A DNA stretch of 37,617 nt, from the NCBI GenBank assembly GCA_037176905.1, contig JBBBWG010031342.1:1-37617 (forward strand). Reading direction: 5' to 3'. How positions within the stretch are numbered: the stretch's first letter is position 1; every line of letters begins with the position of its first letter. Source of the stretch: Azolla pinnata. Taxonomy: Eukaryota; Streptophyta; Polypodiopsida; Salviniales; Salviniaceae. The notes under the pieces are model-generated. The model was not told where the DNA came from. It did no database searches and saw nothing but the letters and a program-made list of their open reading frames with translations. A program made the position numbers and the translations under genes. Of this stretch, positions 11,240 through 21,699 are shown piece after piece.

Positions 11240-13871
11240 TACATAGATTATTGTGATTACAATTTTTAGTAATAATTAGGCCAATATTGGCCCATGAGAC
11301 ATCTATGAGAGTACGAGGATAATGACAAATACAATCATCTAATGTTCAAGGTGCAACGATTAGGATCCCTCGTTACGATGATTAGAGGGTGTAATTAGAT
11401 CAAGGTGCACCGATTAGGATTCCTCATTAGAACGTTGTGTTTAGAATAAGCAAAAAGAGGTCGTGAGCAATCCACAAATGCGATTACGTTATAAACGGTT
11501 TTGCATGTCTTCCGCTTGTTCCTTTGATTAAGTTAATTACGCCCAAGATTCCGGAAGATTAATCCCCTAAACCCTAACTAAACCTCGATCGAGCTCAAGC
11601 CACTAGAGCCGTAATCCCCAAACCCTAAAACAAAGAACCCCATAAACCATCGAGAGTTGTTGCAAAAGATACAGGTTCATCATCAACAAACACACCAGAC
11701 AGATGTGTACACAGAAAACTCGGATCGAATCCTCGGACTTTCTCTGCAATGAGGCCCATCAAGATTCAAACCTTGGGACTGAAATCCTCGGTCTGTAGGT
11801 TCTGTGTCGAGCATCAGCCTGAGTTGTGGGTTGTTTCGGTGGAGTCGACAACGGGTTCTATTTGTGCATCCATCTAATGTTCATATTAGTTTCGCCTGTT
11901 TAAATCCCCGAGGAGAAGACACTTACTGGAACTCTAGACAAAAAATGTTCTTCGAATTTCCCCACGATCAACAACTGCAGGGGTTGTTGGCTCATATGAG
12001 CAATACCATTAAGACCTGGGTTTAGGGTTTACTCGCCTTCATCCCCAGCCGCTTTTTTCGGCTAATGTTAGCTCCCGCAGAAGAAGACTGTCTCGACATG
12101 TTTTTTTATCGAGCAAGCCCACCTGTTCAGTTTTTTGTTCACACCTGATCACTTCAACGAGGGCCGTCGCTTGTTATCAGAGTTTTGTGCCGCCGCCGAC
12201 TAAGGCTTTAGTACAAGTTTACAAACCAGACACTTTGGCTAATCTGCAACACACAAGATATAGATCCGACGGTCGGAAGGATTGCACCAGAGCTGGAGAA
12301 ATACAGCTCGATTTCTCCGTGCGTACGGCTTCGTGTTAAGGTCAATCTGGCAATATACAATACAAACAATGCTCATCTTCCCAAGCTCTGCTCGAGTGCT
12401 GGGAAGCACGCTCGAAATTTGTTTATGCTCGTGCTCGCATACCAGAGCCAGAATTTGTCTACACTATGAGATCTGCTTTCTCAGTTGTTTTTGTTTTTTC
12501 CCCTTCTTCGCATTCGAGAACGCACATTGCTCTACATATAATATCCGATTATTACTCGGTTTCAATGGAAATTTTAGTTACCTGGCACATTCGGTAAATA
12601 AAACTGCTTCTCATCTCATGTGTGAATTCCATGAAGTTGAAACACTCCAAATAGATGCTTACTTGTGAATCAATCGAGTCCGAAATTACACAGTTTCTTC
12701 ACGCGTTTCAATCCCAGACAAGAATAGATTATAGAACATAGCCCTAGATGCTAACACCCAATTAACAACAATCAGCAACTCTATCCGTCTTCAAATCGAA
12801 CTTTCGTCTAATGATTCACACCCAATTAACAACAATGAAATTAACCATCACCATGATACCAACGGAGACAACAACAAAATGGAATTGCACCAAAATATGA
12901 AGAATTCTTACTTACCAACAAGCTGAAAATGAAGATTTTCTTACTTACCAACAACCAGACTTTGTCAGCGCTTATAATCACCTGCTAATTTTAGAGAAGG
13001 CCAGGAACCCAAAAACTGGCTTTTTGTCAAGGTTATGGATCTGCTCTTTTTATCCTACAGACAAAGATACAACTGCTACCTGTCTCAAACTTTATTACCA
13101 TACATGGACTCAACTAAAACTACCTAGAAAATACAATGACATCTAAATGATACCAACTTTCCATAGATAAACAACCATTACAAGTTTAATTTAGATAAGA
13201 AGCAATCGCAAAGTATACACCAGAGGAATGTCCTCAAATGATCAATGCTTTGATTTTTAAATACATTTAAAAGAAACAGAAAGATGTTTGCCTTTATATC
13301 GATACAAGTACTCATCTCGATTATTCACCAGTAGGCATTTCCTTAACAAATTCAATAGAATCTTCCATCTGAAAGGACGTAGCCCTCTGGAAGGTTTTGG
13401 AGGGAATTCAAGTTTCCTGGATTATCTCAATAAGGCTTGAGAAGTGGCGAGCATCTCAAATCTTTTTAACTAACGGATGAACCATCTGCTAGATTACAAC
13501 AGGTCCAAACTGATATCACATTACATGATCCAATCAGACATGTACCTGCAACACTGGGCTATGTCCACAATGTTACGTCACACTAAGTTACCCATCTTTC
13601 TAAGTGGATCTCCAGAATGTCTGAAGATTAGATGCATCAGAGGCCTTATGGAACACAATATACACATAGGCGCTATACAATGGAGGGTTGATTCACTGAT
13701 GGCGAAGAAGCAACGTGCAACCCACATTGGTGACGTCCAGATTGTTAATGATAACATTCCACCCTTGATAGATTGAAACAGTCCCCCGCATTATCCTCGG
13801 TCACTTAGACACATCAAAAAGGCACCTAGATTTGGTTGATGCTGTTCATCAGATTACAATCTCAAACTCAA
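11240..13871. other. Gene-poor spacer downstream of the GIY-YIG gene
   Basis: Nothing protein-like is recognised in 2.6 kb. Short direct repeats (AAGGTGCAACGATTAGGATC near 11349 and a one- to two-mismatch copy near 11401) look like more decay products of the neighbouring repeat. CCCTAAACCCTAA fragments occur near 11566 and 11619. The right end, up to 13871, is the likely 3'UTR of the minus-strand GIY-YIG gene. The open frames at 12282-12668 and 13477-13776 have no recognisable composition or motif. Confidence 0.5.
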
Positions 13872-15702
13872 TCAGGAGTTTCCGTGACCTAAGTGCCATG
13901 TGATGCTCAAGCATTCCCAATCCTTTGACCTGCAGATTTGATCAAGGGCCTTCTTTCTTTTATCAACCAATGGAGCATCTAAAAGAGACGAATTTCCTGG
14001 TGCTGTCTCCTCCTGCACTGATGGACGTTTCACATGCATTGTCTTTGATGCATCTTTCCATTTCCACTCAAATTTGCTAGCTAATCAGCATGAACACAAG
14101 TTAGGGTCTTTCCAGGGCCACCCTTTTTTCTTAAATCTTCATCAACAATCTTCAATAGGAATGACATGGAAGAGGACAGTTCGACATTTAGATTTAAGAT
14201 TCCCATTACCTTCACTATATGTTGGAAAGCCTTTAACAGTGCATATAATTTTCCATGGTCTTCCAGATCTGGATGCTTTTGCACCACCTGCTAATTCACC
14301 ATTATGTTGCCGGATTCTGTCAGATAAAATAATGCACCATATTAAGTCCAGATAATAGCTTCGAACCAGTCTTCCATTGAATTGATCAAGAATCACTTCC
14401 ATCATTATACGAAAATGCATCATGCCCGATTATTGTATCCTAACACCATCACTATGACCTCTTTCTTTATTCCATCGATCTTTCTTTTCTCTCTCTGCTT
14501 CTTGGTCTAGGAGTTCTTTTTCTTCTTCTTCTCTCTTCCTTATCCTCCTCCTCCTCATATGAGGTTTTCCTCCTTTATTTATAGGCGATGGGAACCGCCA
14601 ACAATGTGGAAGGTGTGGAGCATGCATGGCCTACACATTGTGTTTTATATATATATATAATGTTCATTTTCTATGCATGCTAGTAGCTCAATTGGTCAAG
14701 TAAATGTCTTCTAGCGATATGGTTGAGAGTTCAATTCCCTTCCATAATCCTAATCTATTATATCATTTTATCTATACAGATACAATTCATTCACTACTCT
14801 GGCTTTAATTGTAGCAACTTCGTATGAGACGTAGAATTTGATGAAAACAACTCTTGTTATATGTATGAAATAGTTAGTTCTGACTTCATATATTTCATAT
14901 TTTCTGGTGAATTCCTTCAATTATTTACATATACAAAAGGAAGTGGCATATAACTTCATCTTTCCTGATGCATGTGGTGGAACTTGTTCAATGAAGGCAC
15001 TAATATCCTATCGGTAATCTATTTCCACCAAACACGACAAGAATACATGTTGCATTGTTGCAAGAAAATGATCCTCCTCCTTTGCTCACTTGCATTTGAC
15101 ATGCTTGCAGTCCAAAGATCCTTAATATTATACAAGTAATGATACCTTTACGAAACATACTTTCAGGATTTCAGTTTTGATGAATTGTGCGAGATGGAAG
15201 TTAGAGCTACCTTCCTATTCCACTTCCAATTACCCATTAGCAATCAAAGTTTCACAAAATCTTCGCATATTGGACAACAGCCCAGATCCTACACTTTAAA
15301 AATTGAATCTTCGCGGAAATGCACATCAAAAGTTCCGTTTTCTCCTTGCTGGATGAACATGGAAGCATACCTGCGATGAAGATCGGAGGTAACACCGACG
15401 TAGGTTCTACACATATCTGCAGAGAGGAGGCAATAAACAGAGAAAGAAGGCGATGAAGACGGAGAGGACGGCGGAGGGCATCCGTTTTCCGGGGCGATTC
15501 CGGGGTTGGAGGCCCCGGGATCCTTTTCCGGGCGGAGTCCCGGAGGTGTCGCGGAAGAGGAAGGAGGAGTCGCTGCCGCGGCCTGCGGAAGCTTGGCCGA
15601 GGAAGAAGCGAAACGCATGGCCAAAGCAGCAGCAGCAGAAGAAGAAGAAGAAGACAGAAAACGCAGAGAAACGGAGGAGGAGACGTCGCACAGAGTCGCC
15701 AT
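13872..15702 (-). CDS. GIY-YIG endonuclease-domain protein (SLX1-like nuclease domain, no RING), 3 exons
   Basis: Minus-strand exons: 15702-15371, 14316-14210 and 14080-13872; total 648 nt, 215 residues, phases 2 and 1 kept. After about 90 Ser/Ala/Pro-rich residues the nuclease domain reads SVYCLLSADMCRTYVGVTSD, then LHRRIRQHNGELAGGAKASR, SGRPWKIICTVKGFPTYSEA and SKFEWKWKDAS. This follows the SLX1-type GIY-YIG pattern: the (V)Y..L and YVG strands, the catalytic Arg region (HRRIRQHNGE), the GRPW strand and a Glu in FEW that occupies the metal-binding position. Family members cut branched or structured DNA. The protein ends about 60 residues later and lacks the C-terminal RING/PHD-type zinc region of canonical SLX1, so it belongs to the short plant GIY-YIG group. 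The N-terminus is Arg/Ser/Ala-rich and acid-poor at first (SLRFLSSSSSSAAAALAMRF), suggestive of organelle targeting. An in-frame upstream ATG (MKVLHRRFSVAD) at 15738 is an alternative start. Confidence 0.88.
14684..14739 (+). repeat. tRNA-like / SINE-head sequence with pol III A and B boxes
   Basis: TAGCTCAATTGG at 14684-14695 fits the A-box consensus and GTTCAATTCC at 14729-14738 fits the B-box consensus, spaced as in tRNA genes. The D and acceptor stems do not pair well, so this is not a functional tRNA by eye. It lies inside intron 1 of the GIY-YIG gene, on the opposite strand. Best reading: a decayed tRNA gene or the head of a tRNA-derived SINE. Confidence 0.4.
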
Positions 15703-15737
15703 GTCCGCGACAGAGAAACGGCGATGAAGAACCTTCA

Positions 15738-16215
15738 TGTGTCTGCATGCATGCATGTATGTATGTGTGCGCGCATGTATGCATGCATGTGTGCATGCAT
15801 GTATGTGCATGCATGTATGTGTGCATGCCTGTGTGCATGTATGTATGCATGCATGCATGTGTTCATGCATGTATGTGTGCATGCCTGTGTGCATGTATGT
15901 ATGCATGCATACATGTGTTCATGCATGTATGTGTCGTCATGTGTGTGTGCATGCATGTGTGACTGCATGTGTGCATGCATGTATGTGTCTTCATGTGTGT
16001 GTGCGTGTATGTATGCATGCGTGTGCGTATGTGTGCATGCATGTGTGCATGTGTGCATACATGTATGTGTGCATGTATGTATGCGTGCTTGTGTGCATGT
16101 GTGCATGCATGTGTTGGGTTTGTATGTGTCCATATGCATGTATTTTGGGCAAGTATATGTATGTAGGGAGGTTTGTATGCATAATCTGCGTCTGTGTTTA
16201 TGCATGTGCATCGTC
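15738..16215. repeat. Long alternating purine-pyrimidine tract (TGCATG/TATGTG)
   Basis: About 480 bp of mixed TGCATGCATG, TATGTATG and TGTGCATG units, with rare breaks such as CCTG and GTTC. Purine and pyrimidine alternate almost throughout, a composition known to favour Z-DNA. It ends only about 35 bp upstream of the GIY-YIG start codon at 15702, and at the alternative ATG (15738). Long frames in every reading phase translate to Cys/Met/His/Val-rich repeats and are not genes. Confidence 0.9.
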
Positions 16216-16450
16216 TTCCAGAAGTGTGTGAGTCGGATGTCGAGTCTGCTCCTCGGACATGTTTCCCAGCTCCGGAAAGATCCGACCCAACAGCAGCAGC
16301 TGATCGGCGAAGGCAGTAATCGGAACGGAAGAAATCCGACGATCGTCTGTAATCTTCTGCCCTCGGCCGAGTACAAGCTCGCGGTTTCTGCCCGGCGCTT
16401 GACGCGAACAATGCACGCTACGACGATCGGTAAACAGCTGGCCTCTCTCC

Positions 16451-16536
16451 TCGATCGATCGATCGATCTATTGATGGCGACCGAATCGATCAGCGACAAC
16501 TTGATTGCCCGGATCGGATCGGATCGGATCGGATCG
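16451..16536. repeat. GATC and GGATC short tandem repeats
   Basis: (GATC)n occurs at about 16452-16468 and (GGATC)n at about 16511-16535, in the divergent spacer between the GIY-YIG gene and the small basic protein gene. Confidence 0.8.
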
Positions 16537-16754
16537 AGTCGAGCTTCTGTGAATTCGTAACGTCACGGCTGATGATCGATATACTCACCGATCGGTGAAG
16601 CACGGAACGAACGATGCGATTAGCGATCGAAATTCCCAGGATTCTGATGCAGAAATCTGATGATGGGACCAGAAGTTCTGTCAATGCCTGAAAAACATTC
16701 CGATGATTATTCATTAATTTGAGGACCAGATTTGTAATTTGCACAATGGTTTGG

Positions 16755-16830
16755 AACCCTAAATTGGAGCAGAGTAAGAAAGAACAAAGAACAAAACCCT
16801 AAAATCTGTGCAGAGAAGAAACCCTAATTT
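16755..16830 (+). promoter_or_regulatory. Cluster of telo-box-like AACCCTAA sites upstream of the small basic protein gene
   Basis: AACCCTAAATT near 16756, AAACCCTAAAA near 16796 and AAACCCTAATT near 16820 fall within 125 bp upstream of the ATG at 16878. Telo-boxes of this form are established promoter elements of plant ribosomal-protein and translation-related genes. That they act here is inferred. Confidence 0.5.
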
Positions 16831-16877
16831 GCTGGGAGGACTTCCCTCCGAATCCTGTCGCGTGGGCGGTCCGGATC

Positions 16878-18840
16878 ATGACGCAGAAGGGAGCGCTGTT
16901 CAAAGGGCAGCAGAAGAAACCTGCAGCCGCCAATCGCCATGGCAAACAGATCCCCATCCGGAAAGGTCTCTCTACCCACTCTCTCTTGCTTTTCATTCCT
17001 TCTATTTGATTTCAATCGATTTCGATCGAAGCTTGAGTTGCCACATAGCTTCTGCTCAGACACCCTCTCGCCCATCGTTCGTTCTTTCTTTCTTTCTTTC
17101 TTTCTTCAGGGAAGGTCTTCAAGAAGCCCGCTAAAAGGACAGAGGAGATGGAAATTAGCAAGGTATTTTGATTTTTTATAAATTTCTTTGGTCTTACCGA
17201 TTTCTATGAATGCAAAATGAAAGATTGAGGGCAAGTCGTTACTCCTCTTAGTCGGCATTATTCAGTTTCAATTCATGTATAATGAAAGAGAAAACATGGA
17301 TAATATGTATATGTGTACGTATAGGTGTATGTGGATATCTGTGTACACAAAGCAATTCACAATTATCAACATCCACAAGGCATTCACAAGACCTATGAGA
17401 TCAGAGATAGAGATTATAAGATGGTTCTCTGATCAAATCAGAAACGTAAATGCTGGAAATACATATCAAACTTCAGGTTAGTGCATAAGAAACATTCGGG
17501 AGGGCAATCGTTGTTATCTGCCGTTCTTTTAAATAGATAGATAGCCCTTGACAAATTTTGCCTCTATTATTGAGTGCCAGTGTTAGACAGAATTTAGACC
17601 TCTGTTGTCTGTCTTAGGGCTAGCCCAATCAAAGTAACTTGCCTTTTCATGGGTTTACAGTGGTGAACATGAATTTTCCAACATGAGCATCCGTCAAAAT
17701 TTTAATGTCTGGGTATAGTCTGTGCGCTATTTTGATATGTAAACTGTGTGCTCAGGTATTTGGAAAATGGCTTTTACTTAATGTAACAACACGTTTGCGA
17801 AATTGTTAGATACTGAATGTACCAGAATATTGGAAAGTTGCTAGATACATCATGTAACAACACGTTTTCCAAATTGCTAGATACATTATCTGCCAACGTA
17901 TTTGGAGAATTGTTAGATATGTTATGTGCCAAAATATTTGTAGAATTGTTAGATATACTATGTGCCAGGGTATTTAGAACTGTTGGATACACATTGAACT
18001 GCCAGATGCATTATGTACCAAGGTATTTTAGCTGTTAGGCACATTATTTACCAAGGTATTTTGCACTGCTAGGGACCTTGAAAACCAAATTTATTTGGAA
18101 AACTGCTACACATTCTGTAGCATGGACTTGGTGACTGTTGGACACATGGCTGGCATACCAAGACATTGGCATCTTATGTACCCAAGCATTTGAAGTTGCT
18201 AGGAGACCATGTCACAGAAAGTGTGGTGTATCTAAAACTTTGGTAGCCCCACAAGAAAATTATGCAAAAATTACTTTATTGGCCGCATAACTCAAAAACA
18301 ATACTGAAAAGCTTATTGGTCAGTTTTTCTCATGTGTTCTTGAGGTTCGACGTATCTAAGTCTCTATTGCCTATTTGTTTTGTGATATCTTTACGTGGTC
18401 ATGTTGCCTATTTGTTCAGTGTTGCTTGATTCATTGGGTTAATTTCATTTTTAGCATTTCTCGAGCAGGAATTAGGGAGGTTCACGGAACATCGAGTTCT
18501 TTAGTTGGTATTTTGATGTTTTATGTAGGTTAAGACAAGTAATAGCTGTGTGATTTAAGTGTTGGAGAGGAGGGCTGCCCCCTCCCCCCCCCCCCCCCCA
18601 AACAATCTTTTGAGATCTTACTGCTCTGGTGAATCTATCGTGAGGAAAAATAGCAAGTACCAAGTGTTGTATCTAATGTTTACTCATCTTGTATAGGAAG
18701 TTCAAAAGTTCATTGACCAAGCTAATGAATCGAAAGCAGCAACAATAGCCTGTAAAGAGGGGGCCCGGCTTCAAATGATTAAGATGCCCGAGGAAGACGC
18801 AACTTCAAAGAAATTGAAGAAGTCAAAATCGAAGTCTTGA
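16878..18840 (+). CDS. Small conserved basic protein, 3 exons, 94 residues (family uncertain)
   Basis: Exons: 16878-16965, 17110-17162, 18697-18840; total 285 nt, phases 1 and 0, GT-AG borders, TGA stop. The protein starts MTQKGALFKGQQKKPAAANR, continues HGKQIPIRKGKVFKKPAKRT and EEMEISKEVQKFID, then QANESKAATIACKEGARLQM, and ends in a Lys/Ser tail KKLKKSKSKS. The MTQKG..FKGQ.KK...NRHGK..IRKGK pattern recalls a short, widely conserved plant protein that I associate loosely with the UPF0390/DUF2462 (Leydig-cell-tumour 10-kDa) group. I recall the pattern but not a demonstrated function. The charge suggests nucleic-acid or ribosome association. Intron 2 is 1.5 kb and holds a minisatellite. Telo-box-like sites upstream fit a growth-related gene. 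Confidence 0.82.
17783..18060. repeat. 36-bp degenerate minisatellite in intron 2 of the small basic protein gene
   Basis: About six to seven diverged copies of a 36-bp unit contain TTGTTAGATA, ATGTGCCA and a GTATTTGGA-like stretch. The first four to five copies keep the 36-bp spacing well; later ones decay (to near 18200). Because 36 is a multiple of three, both strands show spurious repeat-protein frames. Confidence 0.85.
18583..18599. repeat. Poly-C tract
   Basis: A run of 17 C near the end of intron 2 of the small basic protein gene, preceded by CCCCCT. Its length is unreliable in many sequencing chemistries. Confidence 0.8.
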
Positions 18841-19452
18841 GTGTGAACCCATGGCCTTCTTATGATGTGAAATCGAGAAGCTGGGGCTTGATGAGATTAC
18901 CATTGATCTCAACTACCTCATTCAAATTTGGAGCATCTCTACTTCATATAGTGGATGAGAATTTGGCTTCTGATGGTTATAGTAGCACTGCCACGGCTTT
19001 GCAGCTTTACAACAGCAGTCGGCACTTGATTGTACATTGAATGTAGAGACATTTTATCAATGCAAGATGAGACGAGTTTATGTGAAGAATGTGGGTGCCT
19101 TTCTTCTCGTGAAATGAAGAAGATCAGAATCAGACTTTAGATCTGAAGTAAAAGGGATAAACAATGTCATTTTTTTATTACAAAACGAGAACTAAGTGTC
19201 ATGTGTCATGTTATCCATTTTTGTTATGCTTCGGAAACAATGAAAAATGCTTGTAATGTTCAAGCGTAAACATCTTTGAGAAAAAGAATACTCTTGAAAG
19301 CACTAATCCACCCAATGATCATAAGAATCTTATACGGCCCTATACGTTGGGAATTGCGTACTCCACTGTAGAGGACATGCTAAAATGCTGTCATTACCAT
19401 ATCATAAGAATTGGTTGCTATATTCGTTCTTACATTCATGATCATTCTTTAC

Positions 19453-19646
19453 CTTGCAGTAGCTTCTCTGTTCACACAGGTATGCCGATTTGAAGATTTC
19501 AACACTCCATCCAGGCTGATCCATCATGATAGTAAACATGAATCTTAGGCGCGATCTAGGATGAAATGATGGAAGTGGTGTGGTGTATATCAAGTACTCT
19601 TGAAGCTTCAGATGGAACAACGGAAGTTTAGAAGCATAATCAGATG
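19453..19646 (-). CDS. Candidate exon of an unrecognised minus-strand gene
   Basis: On the minus strand, 194 nt are bounded by a TTTTTATGTCAG acceptor and an AAG/GTAAAG donor. One frame is open: SDYASKLPLFHLKLQEYLIY, then TTPLPSFHPRSRLRFMFTIM and MDQPGWSVEIFKSAYLCEQR, then SYCK. The mix of hydrophobic, aromatic and charged residues looks protein-like, but I recognise no family. A CTTTTACTTCAG acceptor near 19143 would give a stop two codons later (ATC TAA), so this could be the penultimate exon. Upstream minus-strand frames around 19819-20259 and 20278-20502 might belong to the same transcript, but I could not join them in phase. Confidence 0.3.
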
Positions 19647-20734
19647 CTGACATAAAAACGACACATTTTTGTCACGAGGAATGGAATGGAATGTGATCAG
19701 ATTAAGATTTTACAAGAAGATGATGCTTTTGAGGGGGGAGGGGGCAGAATAAAGAAAAGCAAAGAAAAGAAGCTCAAGTGGCAAATCCCCAGGCACAGCA
19801 GAAAAATGGTTAAGCGTCTTAATCTTCTTCAAGTTGTGTGCTTGCTTGCCACTCGCCCTGAAAGGGGAAATCGACATAGTACAGAGAATTCTTCATCAAG
19901 CAGTTGAGTCGAACACTCATTGTTCCACTCGTGCAACGAAATGATGGGTCATGGTGAAGATGAAACGAACTGGTGTCTGTCGTCTTTGAGGAGGAGGACA
20001 CCATTAGCATGATCTGGTCTGATGCCCAGCTCTTTGTCTGAGATCCAACACTGTAGTGTGATCTAACAAATTCAGCTTTGGTGCGGAAGGACCATGGATC
20101 GATTGAGATCTGATGAGAGCTCTGGAGTTGTGGATCAGCATTTTGGACACCAGGCTGGGCCCTTCTCCTTTTGCCTGCAAAGAGTCTGATAATCCTCAAA
20201 CCCGATTCCGCGGCCGGAAGTTTAGCGCAGCAGAGAGAATCTCGATAATGAAATCCCACCGATTGGGAGCTAGCTAATCAGCATAGGGAAGGAAGGAATC
20301 GCTGCCGGAGTGTTGGGTCGTGCAAGGAATGCTGTCGATGATGATGAGGATGAGGATGGAAGATGCGATTCTCTGCAACTCCCATCATGCAGTGGTCTAG
20401 ATCAAGGTGTTGGGATGGATATGGAGGCTTTGGAGTTAGGGTTTCGGGAGCCTGGATAAGCTCAATCTCTTGAAGGGCAGCTGAGGATAAGAGGCGAAGC
20501 AAGTCTGCAGATCTACGACACTACTGACACAAGGAGGAGTATGGCTGTGGGTAGCAGTGATCTTCTTCATCCGAGGCCGGCTATGGTGGTGCTGATGCTG
20601 CTGATGACGATGGTGATGGGGCTTCTCTAGCATGGGCTTCGTCGCCATGGAATCCCCATCACCATCTGCAGCATCATGATCCACATGCGGAGGAGTATGA
20701 TCAGCAGCAGCGGCACCATCGCCATCACAATCCT
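19647..20734. other. Unresolved region, possible 5' part of the 19.4-kb gene
   Basis: Minus-strand frames at 20259-19819 and 20502-20278 are open and not obviously repetitive, and pyrimidine-rich AG acceptors (for example TTTCCCCTTTCAG near 19857) exist. No family is recognised and no model joins. A telo-box-like GAAACCCTAACTCC on the minus strand near 20440 could mark a 5'UTR. Confidence 0.35.
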
Positions 20735-20752
20735 GGTTCAGGTCACAATCTT

Positions 20753-20783
<31 letters not shown>

Positions 20784-21033
20784 ACCATCACCATCACCAT
20801 CGTCATCACCATCGTCGTCATCATCGTCGTCGTCGTCATCGAGCTGCTGCTGCTGCTGCTGCTTCTGCTTCCGCCTAGCATCCATGGATCCTGGATGATG
20901 CCGCTGCGCAGGCTGCTGCTCCCCCACTTCATCCCCGGCCCTGCTCAGCCTGACGAGCTTGCCCAAAGCGCTCCTCCTCCTGCACCCGATGCTCCTCGTG
21001 GCCTTGTCTCTTACGGCCTGCCTGTGGTGATGG

Positions 21034-21071
<38 letters not shown>

Positions 21072-21345
21072 CTGCTGCTGCTGATGGAGATGGTGATGGC
21101 GATGGTGGCGTACGGCGGCGGCGGCACTGGGGCCCCGCGGGGTGCGGATATGGCACGCTTCCTGCACGCCATGCCCAGGGTTCACCTCGTCCTTGCAGAA
21201 GAGGAGGGTGAGGATGGAGGAGCGGACGAGCGACAACGGAATGAAGGAAGAAGCGGAGGAGGAGGAGGAGGAGGAGGAAGAGGAAGAAGAGGAAGCGGAA
21301 GCGGAAGCGGAAGCGGAAGCGGAAGCGGAAGCGGAAGAAGAAGAA
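20735..21345. repeat. Cluster of trinucleotide and hexanucleotide repeats
   Basis: In order: (TCC)n near 20755-20780, (ATC/CATCGT)n to about 20840, (GCT)n near 20843-20861, (GAT)n near 21030-21070, (GGA)n near 21258-21280 and a GCGGAA hexanucleotide run near 21294-21330. Frames through it encode poly-Asp, poly-Glu, poly-His, poly-Ser and poly-Gln on one strand or the other. A minus-strand frame (21608-20436) stays open across it, but with no recognisable domain. Confidence 0.85.
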
Positions 21346-21380
21346 GAGGGAGGGGGAGGGGAAGAAGCATGGTGGTAGGG

Positions 21381-21424
21381 CTTAGGGTTAGGGTTAGGGT
21401 TAGGGTTAGGGTTAGGGTTAGGGA
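21381..21424 (+). repeat. Perfect (TTAGGG)7 hexamer run
   Basis: Seven uninterrupted TTAGGG hexamers. This is the vertebrate/Asparagales-type telomere hexamer rather than the TTTAGGG heptamer seen as CCCTAAA at 1023-1315. It sits in a simple-repeat cluster, so it may be a microsatellite of chance origin. Confidence 0.9.
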
Positions 21425-21699
21425 TGAGGTGTGTGTGCGGGCAATCCATAAGAGCATCCGTACCACATGGAGCTGTTGGGGTGTAGTACCTTGACGGGAC
21501 TGCACAAGTGCAGTGCTGTGCTTGGTGGAGAAGAAGACGCAAGAAGCAAAGGAAGCAAAGAAGCAAGAAGCAAAGAAGCAAAGAAGCAAAGAAGCAAAGA
21601 AGCAGCAAGAAGGAAGAAGAAGAACAGGGGAGGAGAGAGAAAGCGAGGAGGAGGAGGAACAGGGGAGGAGAGAGGATGTGAGGGGGGGGGGGTCATAGA

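Noticed and set aside
14074..14355. 93-codon plus-strand frame
   Set aside because: Antisense shadow of the GIY-YIG exons 2 and 3; the minus strand splices into a recognisable domain.
15453..16560. Long overlapping open frames (up to 278 codons) on both strands
   Set aside because: They are translations of the TGCATG/TATGTG tract, open in all phases and Cys/Met/His-rich; no codon bias or motif.
17774..18038. 12-residue repeat protein on either strand
   Set aside because: It lies in an intron with solid splice sites, and the frame is a by-product of a 36-bp period.
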